From Dactylorhiza incarnata (Eukaryota; Streptophyta; Magnoliopsida; Asparagales; Orchidaceae): a stretch of 64,000 nucleotides of DNA. The position numbers and the translations under genes are program-made. Position 1 is the stretch's first letter. The number at the start of each line of letters is the position of its first letter. The stretch covers positions 4,588,001-4,652,000 of the forward strand of contig JAWHQI010000075.1 of assembly GCA_033032865.1 (NCBI GenBank). Reading direction: 5' to 3'. The notes under the pieces are model-generated. The model was not told the origin of the DNA. It made no database searches and was given only the letters and a program-made list of their open reading frames with translations. Below, in pieces: positions 56,151 to 64,000 of this stretch.

Positions 56151-56446
56151 AAGGCGTTGAGCATTGTGTATCTCTGTCGACGCTTTTTCTATAAGGTGTC
56201 GAGCGATGTGTAGTGTCTCGACGCTTTTAACTTTGCCTTCATATCTCGACTCTTTTTGCTGGCGTTGAGCTAACTAAAGTTTAGTCGACACTTCTTATTC
56301 CACGGCGTCGAGCGATATTCCTTGGCTCGACGATTCTAAACTTGGTCTCAGAACTTCAGCGGCGACCTTGTCTTTTTGAGCAGCAGACATGGGTCGACGC
56401 TTCTGGGTCACAGGCGTCGAGCGATATGTAGTGTCTCGACGCTTGT
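56151..56446 (-). repeat. Copia-D palindromic repeats (GTCGAGCGAT / TCGACGC type)
   Basis: Five or six pairs of GGCGTCGAGCGAT with GTCTCGACGCTT, each pair forming an interrupted inverted repeat of about 35 bp. Confidence 0.82.
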
Positions 56447-56594
56447 GAACTTAGATTAATTCCTTGAGCACTTTGCTTGACCTGATCTTCTGCACAATGA
56501 TTCTAGAAAGTATATCAAATACATTCTGAGGTATATCTTTGACTTAGGAATGGACTTCTCCAAATCTAAGACATTGTGGACAATGGTCCCAACA

Positions 56595-57279
56595 AAATCT
56601 AATTGTATGTTGAATAGTTAATTCGATATGAGATCCAACTAAAGCTTGCGCTTAACTAGGAACATTACACGAGTCAACAATTTTACTCCAAAATTCAAAA
56701 TCGAATGAAGTATAAAAATTCCCTACAACACTATGCAAAAGCAAATCTACTAAGGATTTTGCATATGAGTAAATATGGAGATATTGATTCCCAAAATTAA
56801 GAAATAAATCAGCCTAATTTTTTTTATTTCTTAGACTTCCCGAGGTATTTTCTGTGAAGGGCTCTCACCGATACTAGGAGGTAAGATGGGATGACATCCC
56901 AAACGTCCCATTCAAAGAAAAAAAAGTTCGATTTTCAAACCAATAAACTAATTTTTTTTAATATATTTTTTAATAATGTTTTGGGTGTTGCTTTGCAGTA
57001 AACTTGGTATGAAATACCCTCCCCTCCCCCATACTTAAAAGAAAATATTGTCCCCAGTGTTGTAAATCTAAGAAAAACAAGCAAGTATAGAGAGAAGAAA
57101 TTTCCCTGGGTGGAGGCCAAATCCGCACCAAGTAGTCATGATGAAGCAAAACACACAATTTTTATATTTTTTATAAAAAGATAAAGATAAAGAGATATAA
57201 AAGCAATAAAGATAAAGAGACATGAAAGCAGGAAAAATAAAAAAATAGATACAGATACAAAATATAAAATAAAAGAGGC
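56595..57279 (-). other. Athila 3' noncoding region with purine tract
   Basis: No gene. A purine tract (minus strand TGGGGGAGGGGAGGG, 57017-57031) resembles a PPT. Further on, GTTGACTCGTGTAATGTTC (about 56660-56680) matches the block found in NA-1 and NA-2. The 3' LTR start could not be fixed before Copia-D interrupts. Confidence 0.6.
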
Positions 57280-58473
57280 CTAATCCTCATCACTGTCATC
57301 CCTGCTCGGTGGATAGTGAGTCAGCAAAACCCCAAACTCCCTCAAAATGTGATCCATCAAAGAATCCTGAAGCTGCTCAAGTGCGGTAAATTGAATATCA
57401 AAATGTGCAAACTGAGCATCAAAATGGATCTCCATCTGCTCTAGCTGAGTACGGAGAGACCCGAACTGACAATCCCAATAAGTCAAAGGACCAGGCATCG
57501 GGGAAGATTGCGGCGGCGGTGGGAGTGGAGAATGAGAAGCACCATGTAGATCAGTATCGAGATCAAAATCTCCAACGCCAACCGTCGGTGGCACAGCCTC
57601 GAACTCACCTTCGCGTCGTCGCGCTAAGCCTAGGGCTTGGAGATTCTGAAACTGGATGGAAATCAGCGTCTGAATGGAGCACATCTGTGGAAGAGAATCC
57701 CAGACCCCCAGCTGCTTGGCGAGATAAGTGATGAAGTGCCCACCATGGACAGCTCCCAACCTCACATTTTTGGCCTGATATCAAATGATGATAGTGAGCA
57801 ACTAGCCGAGGTTAAGTGGTACCCGATGGTACATACTATATAGACATAATAAGTTCCGCTTGGTAACCACACCATGGCTGTCGTCGCGGCCGGTGAGAGT
57901 GAAGGTAAGGAGGTTGTGGAGAATTCGAAAGGCGGGAGAGATGAAGTGGCTACTTTTGGATCGTTTGGGAGTGTAAGGGGAGATATCGTTGCTGATTTCC
58001 AACCAAAATTGGAGAAGATTGAAGTCGGCGGGGAAATCAACACAAAGATTGGCGTATGCGGGAGAAAGAGAAAATGCCTCGTCGCAAAAACCCATAAGAA
58101 TATTGAGTTGGCGGATTGAAAGTTGATGTGAAGCACCGCCCAATCGAAATGCGATGAAGTCATCATTTCCAACCCATCGGAACTCAAAAGACGCTAAGAA
58201 CTCAATAGTGAGTTGGAAGTAAGCGGCCTCGTAGATGGAGAAAAGGGCAGTCCATTCGGGGGTGGATAGAAAGTTTCTCACCAAATCCACGGGTCCGAAG
58301 GCTGCAAGGATGCCCCTGTCCAGAATACGGAAGACACCAAAGGGTTTGGTGCCTAAATGGTTGCTTCGTTCTTGTTGGGTGGGGTTGACAGAAATAAGCA
58401 TAGCCTCTGTCGCGGTTGAATCCGCGAGGTGCTTAGATGAGGAAGCGGTGGAACGAGAGTGATGGCGAGGCAT
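57280..58473 (-). pseudogene. Athila 3' ORF (ATHILA ORF-1-like), two stops
   Basis: One minus-strand frame starts at the ATG at 58473 (MPRHHSRSTASSS) and is open for 223 codons, then broken by TAG near 57799 and a TGA shortly after, then open for 161 more codons to 57280. The first part holds a Ser/Thr-rich start, FLSTPEWTALFSIYEAAY, TIEFLASFEF, ISFRLGG-like IAFRLGGAS and LNILMGFCDEA, the pattern I know from the Arabidopsis ATHILA ORF-1 family. The second part ends in a Pro-rich stretch and an amphipathic, probably coiled-coil segment (LRTQLEQMEIHFDAQF). It is placed downstream of pol where Athila elements carry an env-like ORF. Its function is unknown. Confidence 0.75.
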
Positions 58474-58590
58474 TGTGAGAAATTAGGCTCAAGGGGAAAA
58501 AGGAAATAGAGAAGAGAAAGAAGGAGAGGTGTGGTGTAAAAGAGAAGAAGAAACCCATTAAATAGGAAAAAAATAGGTGTCAATGCCCCT

Positions 58591-59015
58591 TATCACGCCC
58601 GTGACAGGCGGGCGTGTAACTAAAATATGGAAATGCGCGCTCTCATGAGTTGGGGCTGACAAGAGAATTAAAAAATTGGACACGCCCCTGAATCACGTCC
58701 GTGACTCTGGGGGCGTGTAACTAGAACAAATCTGATGTCGTCTTGATTTACGGGATGGTACACGCCGACAAGTCACGCCCGTGACTCTTGGGTGTGTCAC
58801 TGCAAGTCACGGCAGTGACTGACAAAAGGCGCAGTCAAATGGCCGAACCGGGACGGAGGAGTTCCGTCCCGGTCACGCCCGTGACAGGGGAATTGTCACG
58901 CCCGTGATAAAGGCGGGAGACGTACCCACCTCAATCACAAAAAAGGCCAATCAGCCGAAACCGACTTCCAGACTGGACACGCCAGCTAGGCATGCCCGTG
59001 AATTAAGGGCGTGTA
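58591..59015. repeat. Athila palindromic repeats (TCACGCCCGTGA type)
   Basis: At least six copies of TCACGCCCGTGAC or close variants, interleaved with CACGCCC ... GGGCGTGT inverted pairs, fill the spacer between pol and the 3' ORF. The motif family differs from that in the NA elements. Confidence 0.85.
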
Positions 59016-59391
59016 AATGATTTTTTCTGCTTTAAATTTTTTTTTTTAATCCCTCTTTTTTTCAATTAATATAGATGTTTAAAAAAAATAAACTAAAACA
59101 AAACAACATGAATACCGACTTTGAAAGGTGGACACAAATTTCGTTCCTTTTGTCTTACTTTTGAAACCGTCCAACCGTCCCCCGCCGGGTTACCTGAAAA
59201 CACAAAAATAAATAAATAGAAATAACAAAGATAATCATGGGGTGCCTCCCAAGAGCGCTTTGTTTATGGTCGTTAAGCTCGACCCAAGTGGCGCGCCGAT
59301 TTAGGTGTTTGGAAGTAGAATTTCCTCCCGGTGCTCATGAAAATTATCGTCGGTGAAAAATAATTTCAATCGGTGCACATTCACTTTAAAT
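59016..59391. other. Spacer between Athila integrase and palindrome block
   Basis: AT-rich with an A/T homopolymer stretch (59036-59095); nothing else recognisable. Confidence 0.5.
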
Positions 59392-59792
59392 TCACCTTTT
59401 TCCTGATACATTATTAAAACGGTCCCGTAGGGCCAAACCTCTTTGACGATAAAGGGGCCGGACCGACGGACTTAAGTTTCCCCGAAAAAGATGTAAACGC
59501 GAATTATAGAGGAGAACTTCGTCTCCCGGTCGAAAATCTTTAGGATGCCTAAGTTTCTTATCATGATAAAATGTAGTGCGCTCCTTATACAATTTGTTAT
59601 TTTCGTAGGCAAAGGAGCGCCACTCATCGAGCTCGTTAAGTTGGAACTTGCGGAGCTCGGAAGAAACATTTTTATCAAGATTAAGAAATTAAAGCGCCCA
59701 AAAGGCGCGACGGTAAATGTCATGCTTTCACATAGACCAAATGATACGGCGTACAACTGATAGCGGTCTTGTACGCGGTCTGATAGGCCCAT
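59392..59792 (-). pseudogene. pol: Athila integrase C-terminal remnant
   Basis: Two overlapping minus frames. The more diagnostic one contains [29 protein letters not shown] (positions 59592-59470), the C-terminal GPY/F-type module of gypsy integrases. The link to the catalytic core is lost through frameshifts between 59800 and 60010. Confidence 0.7.
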
Positions 59793-60017
59793 AAAGCATC
59801 CTCGAGCTTAATCGAACAATCCTTCCTATTAGCGGAAACTGTTTTTTTCTAAAATTCGTTATAATTCACAGTTCACCCCTTCTACTTGGCCACTTGTTTG
59901 AGGGTGATGGGGGGTGGCCATCCTATGTGTAACACCATATTTAGAAAAAACTTCAGTGAATTGGCCGTTACGAAAATGAGTTCCCCTATCGCTAACTATC
60001 GCCCACGGTGCTCCAAA

Positions 60018-60899
60018 TCATGAAAAGAGTTTTTTGAGAAATTGGGTCACGACTCGGGCATCATTGTTGGGAAGGGCTTGCGCTTCCGCCCACCTAGACA
60101 TGTAATCGACCGCTGCGTACCAAAATATATCAATTTTCAAAAGAAACTGGTAGCCCGCTTCAAGTACCTTCCGCGTCGTCTGATTTGCTTTATAATGCCC
60201 ACCAGTGGGTCCCTCGTGGCAATACTTTAGAATTTGAGCGCCCTCCTCTTGAGATACACACCTCCGCACCACTTGGTCCGCACAAACTCGAAAAAGGAAC
60301 GGATCCTCCCAAAAATAATTTTTCAAATCGGAAAAGAATTTCTTCTTTTCTTGATAAGAGAAATCTTTTGGGAGAAATCTCGCAATAAGGTAGTTTGCTA
60401 AATCGGCGAACCAAGGGGTGGGGAGATCTAGTACTTTATGAATAACGAGGAGGCGTTCCTCGGGAAAAGTATCATTAATTTCCTCCTCTATGAGCTCCTC
60501 CGAATTGGGATTCTCCAACCGAGAAAGATGATCCGCAGCCAAATTTTCCGCTCCCCTTTTGTCCCGGATCTCTAAATCAAATTCTTGTAAGAGTAAGATC
60601 CACCTAATCAACCTTGGCTTAGCATCAGTTTTTGGTAGCAAATAATGTAAAGCCGAGTGATCAGTAAAAACAATTACTTTAGCTAATGTTAGATAGGAAC
60701 GAAATTTATCAAAAGCCAAAATCACGGCTAAAAGCTTTTTCTCGGTTGTTGTGTAATTTTTTTGTGCGTCGGTAAGTGTCTTGCTCGCATAAAATATAGG
60801 ATGAAATTTTTTATTTATTTGTCCTAAGACTGCACCAACGGCAAAACTACTAGTGTCGCACATGATCTCAAAAGGAAGATCATAATTGGGAGCTATCAT
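60018..60899 (-). pseudogene. pol: Athila RNase H and collapsed integrase
   Basis: Open minus frame of 293 codons. RNase [67 protein letters not shown]. Then integrase: [22 protein letters not shown], which jumps within a few residues to [23 protein letters not shown]. The region that should hold the CxxC of the zinc module and the first catalytic Asp is missing, so this integrase is inactive even though the frame is open. Confidence 0.85.
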
Positions 60900-61686
60900 A
60901 ATCGGTGCATTTAATAGTTTTTCTTTAATAATAGAAAAAAAATGCCAACAATTTTTATCAAAAATAAATGGCGCATCTTTTTCTAATAAATGAGTGAGGG
61001 GCTTGGTTATTTTAGAAAAGTCTTTTATAAACCGACGATAGAAACCGGCATGCCCAAGAAAACTACCTACGACCTTAACATTTGAAGGGGGGGTAATTTT
61101 TCTATTGTTCCAATTCTAGCTTTATCTACCTCTATGCCCTTACTAGATATTTTATGGCCTACAACCAAACCTTCTCGTACCATAAAATGACACTTCTCCC
61201 AATTGAACACTAAATTTGTGTCCTCACATCTTTGGAGAACGCGCGAAAGGTTAGTGAAATAGTAATCAAATGAATCTCCGAAAACGGAGAAATCATCCAT
61301 AAAAACTTCTATAATAACCTCCACTAGTTTGTCAAAAATTGCTAGCATACATCTTTGGAATGTAGCCGGCGCACTGCATAGTCCAAATGGCATCCTACAA
61401 TAGGCGAAGGTGCCAAACGGGCAAATGTAGGATGTTTTCTCTTCGTCTTCAGGCGCAATTGGGATTTAGAAATATCCCGAGAGGCCGTCAAGAAAACAAT
61501 AAAATGAGTGTCCAGATAGTCGTTCAAGGATTTGGTCGATGAATGGTAAAGGAAATGATCCTTACAGGTCGCATCATTTAATTTGCGATGATCAATACAA
61601 ACCCGCCATCCGGTAACGGTTCTAGTAGGGATTAATTCATTTTTATCGTTTGGTACTACCATTAATCCCCCTTTCTTTGGCACCAC
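60900..61686 (-). pseudogene. pol: Athila reverse transcriptase
   Basis: Minus-strand pieces in two frames: VPKKGGLMVVPNDKNELIPT, GWRVCIDHRKLNDATCKDHF, then MPFGLCSAPATFQRCMLAIF and the catalytic FMDDFSVFG (about 61265-61295), followed by RVLQRCEDTNLVFNWEKCHF. Frameshifts near 61400 and 61070. Connection and tail domains continue degraded to 60900. Confidence 0.85.
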
Positions 61687-61701
61687 TTGGACCAGACTGA
61701 C

Positions 61702-62682
61702 TCAAGAGCTATCCGAAATCAGATAGATGATGCCCGCATCTAATAATTTTATTACCTCTGCCTTAACCACCTCCTTCATATTAGGATTTAGGCGGCGTTG
61801 AGGTTGAATAGATTTACGTGAATTTTCTTCTAATAAAATCTTATGCGTACAAAAGGAATGATTAATCCCTTTTAAATCCGTAATTTTCCATGCAATTGCA
61901 CAGCGATAAAATTTTAAAACATTTAATATTTTTATTTTTTCTTCATCGGACAGAAATGCCGACACAATTACAGGAAGCTTAGAATCCTCTGCTAGAAATA
62001 AATATTCTAAGTGATCAGGCAATTGTTTAAATTTTAGCACGGGAGGTTCTTCATAAGAAGTTTGTAATCTATCACTGCATGATTCTAAAATTTCAAAAAT
62101 AGGCGCGTGAGTGATCGTGTCGTCAACAAAATCATGAGAAATAAGATCGAGAGTTTTAAATTCTTCGTCATAAAAAGATGACGGCGAAATGTGTTCAGAA
62201 AATAATACGGAGTCCTCATCAGGTGAAGCCTCCAAGAAAAAACAAGAGTCATCATTTGAGAGTGTATTCCTCATAGATGAATTGATAGTAAAAGTAACTT
62301 CTTCATCTCCGACTCTAAGGAGAAGTTTACCGTTACTAACATCAATTATGGCGTGCAAGGTGGCAAGGAAAGGGCAACCGAGAATGAGGGGTACCTCGGT
62401 GTCCTCTTCTATGTCGAGGATGACAAAATCTACCGGGAAGATAAATTTATCAACCTTGACAAGAACATCCTCGATAATACCCATTGAGTATTTTATGGAA
62501 CGATCCGCCAATTGGATGCTCATTCTCATAGGATTAGGCTCTCCTAAACCCAATTTTTGAAAAAGAGAATAGGACATCAAATTTATAGAGGCGCCTAGAT
62601 CGGCCAACGCATGTTTTACTAAGAAATCACCAAATAAACATGAAATTAAGAAACTACCCGGATCGGTTAATTTCTTAGGCAA
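61702..62682 (-). pseudogene. pol: Athila protease and RT N-terminus
   Basis: Open minus frame of 326 codons. Retroviral-type aspartic protease signature ALADLGASINLMSYSLFQKL (active-site Asp in DLGAS), then ILGCPFLAT. A long linker follows, then QRRLNPNMKEVVKAEVIKLL, the RT entry, stopping at 61702. The next RT segment resumes at 61686 after a short interruption. Confidence 0.85.
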
Positions 62683-62787
62683 TTAATTAAGTAAAACTAG
62701 CGAGCATTCCACGTTCAATTGAACGGTAGAAATATCCTTAAGTTCCTTTTTATTAGATAAAAGATCGTTGAGGTATTTAGCATACTT

Positions 62788-64000
62788 CTACATTTGTGTG
62801 ATGGCTTCGCAAAACGGTAGATTAATATGAATCTGTTTAAACATGTCTAAAAATTTTCCGTAATGCTCATTCATTTGATCTTTCTTTAATTTAGACGGAT
62901 AGGGAAGTGGTGGTTGAAATTCCTTAATTTTATTTTGCGTTAGAACTTGAGGAGGAGGAGAAGATAGAGAAATTGTTACCTCCGGTTCAACCAATTTTGA
63001 AGGGGTAGTTACCTCCTTCCCGTTCCGTAATGTGATAGCCTTTGCTTGCTTCTTTGGGTTGGGCTCCGTATTGCCCGGTAGTGCTCCATGTTGTCGATCG
63101 GAGAACATCTTTGCAATTTACCAAATTTGATTCTCCAAATTGCGAACAGATTCGGTAAGATTTCGGATATTTGCATCGTTACTTGCCGCATATTTGGTGA
63201 AAACTTCCTCAATAGAGGGAGATTTTGGAGCTAGTGGTGGAGAAAAACTAGGAGGAATTGTGTTGGGTTGTTGTGCCGCATTCCCTGGATTAATCCAAGA
63301 GAAATTTTGGTGGTTCCTAAAACCCGGGTGATATGTGTTACCATAATGAGCGTTACCCAAATTAAAGGTTGTCTGATTCGGATTACCATGTAATTCACAT
63401 GTTCGGCAATGGTATAGGGGGATCCCCAGGTAGGTGTAGAGGAGGAAGCAGTCATCTCTTCTATTTTTCTATTTAAAATCTCAACTTGGATAGACAAATT
63501 TGAAACTGTATCAACTTCATATATTACGGCTGGTTTATTTGGGCGCGACCGAGGTGTAATCCATTGATACGTATTCATGGACATACCCTCTAAAAGCTCT
63601 TGCGTGCCTGCCGGTGTTTTGTTATTCAAGGTACCACCGGCGGCGCCGTCAATCATTTGGCGCGTTTGGAGATTTAGGCCATTATAGAATGTCTGAATTT
63701 GCAACCAATCGGGGATTGCATGATGGGGGCATCAGCGCAAATATTCCTTAAAGCGCTCCCAAGTATCATAAAGCGTTTCTGATTCAACTTGGAGAAAGAA
63801 ATGATATCCTTATGCAATTGAGCCGATTTAGCAGGCGGAAAATATTTCGTAAGAAATTGTTCCATCGTGTGTGCCCATGTGGTGATGGATCCTCTTGGAA
63901 GAGAATTTAGCCACTGCTTAGCCTTATTCCGCAAGGTGAAAGTAAAAAGCTGAAGCCCTATTGCGTCATCAGATACCCCATTAATTTTGAAAATATCGCA
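62788..64000 (-). pseudogene. gag: Athila gag, broken, runs off the window
   Basis: Minus-strand pieces in several frames. KAKQWLNSLPRGSITTW and FLTKYFPPAKSAQL (63934-63780) match the capsid-like gag domain of Athila/gypsy. LQIQTFYNGLNLQTRQMIDGAAGG (63704 on) continues it. A Pro-rich segment follows, ending EEVFTKYAASNDANIRNL, and the gag C-terminus reads PKKQAKAITLRNGKEV (63108 on). No CCHC knuckle is visible. Frameshifts lie near 63710, 63400 and 63115. Coding continues past the window edge. Confidence 0.8.

Larger units (their letters stand above)
50701..56594 (-). mobile_element. Sirevirus-like Ty1/copia retrotransposon, 3' half missing (Copia-D)
   Basis: Minus-strand order: 5' LTR (56594-55160), PBS, gag with two CCHC knuckles, protease-integrase, and RT ending abruptly at 50701 where NA-2 LTR5 begins. 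RNase H, any third ORF and the 3' LTR are absent. Several stops and frameshifts make it non-functional. The pol is clearly related to that of Copia-A but the LTR is different. Confidence 0.92.
55160..56594 (-). repeat. Copia-D 5' LTR
   Basis: 1435 bp, TGTTGGGACC...GTCTTTCA on the minus strand. It contains a palindromic GTCGAGCGAT/TCGACGC block (56151-56446) upstream of a TATA box CTATAAATAG (55996-56005), a CAGATCTCAACAGATCTTAC minisatellite (55384-55640) and a G-run near the end (55196-55206). No matching second LTR is in the window. Confidence 0.88.
56595..64000 (-). mobile_element. Athila-type Ty3/gypsy element, partial and decayed
   Basis: Minus-strand order from the window edge: gag, protease, RT, RNase H, integrase, a palindrome-rich spacer, an Athila-type 3' ORF, a purine tract and 3' noncoding sequence, cut by the Copia-D LTR at 56594. 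Protease-RT-RNase H-integrase order defines gypsy. The 3' ORF and the FMDDFSVFG-type RT point to the Athila lineage. Many frameshifts are present. The 5' LTR would lie beyond 64000. Confidence 0.9.

Overview
This is a transposable-element graveyard from a flowering plant nuclear genome. It has no prokaryotic features, and I see no intact host gene, rRNA or tRNA gene. The organism cannot be named from the window. Evidence for a plant: Sirevirus-type Ty1/copia elements primed by initiator tRNA-Met, Athila-type Ty3/gypsy elements with the TGGCGCCGTTGCCGGGGA primer site, a CACTA transposon end, and a captured exon that I recognise as plant SPIKE1 (DOCK-type GEF).

Layout. (1) 1-18284 is a nested stack. 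The LTR of a minus-strand copia element (Copia-B) was hit twice. One hit is a complete 11.6-kb plus-strand Sirevirus-like element with an extra 3' ORF (Copia-A, 520-12164, target duplication TCTAC). The other is a minus-strand non-autonomous Athila-like LTR element (NA-1, 12743-18265, target duplication GTGAC). (2) 18285-21336 is the Copia-B 3' noncoding region and RT-RNase H remnant. It abuts a gag-PBS-LTR fragment of a different copia (Copia-C, 21337-23322). (3) 23323-27692 resembles a long chromovirus-type gypsy LTR, and 27693-28257 is a promoter-like fragment. (4) 28258-29802 is one end of a CACTA element carrying a SPIKE1 exon in reverse orientation. (5) 29803-50700 is a tandem array of a second non-autonomous Athila-like LTR element (NA-2). 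It has five LTRs, four internal regions each with an open 375-codon zinc-knuckle/acidic ORF, and one partial internal region. (6) 50701-56594 is a minus-strand Sirevirus-like element (Copia-D) whose RT was entered by NA-2. (7) 56595-64000 is a decayed minus-strand Athila element (gag, pol, 3' ORF), cut on one side by Copia-D and on the other by the window edge.

How the parts relate. Copia-A, Copia-D, Copia-B and Athila supply recognisable but broken gag/pol genes. NA-1 and NA-2 share the Athila primer site and a 3' noncoding block but encode only a CCHC-acidic protein, so they presumably moved with proteins supplied by an Athila-like partner.

The most interesting structural theme is that nearly every element family here carries its own GC-rich palindromic repeat block. 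The blocks lie in the LTR, usually just upstream of the TATA box, and in several families also between pol and the 3' ORF. The sequence differs between families but the placement is similar. The second notable item is the NA-2 tandem array with its conserved ORF.
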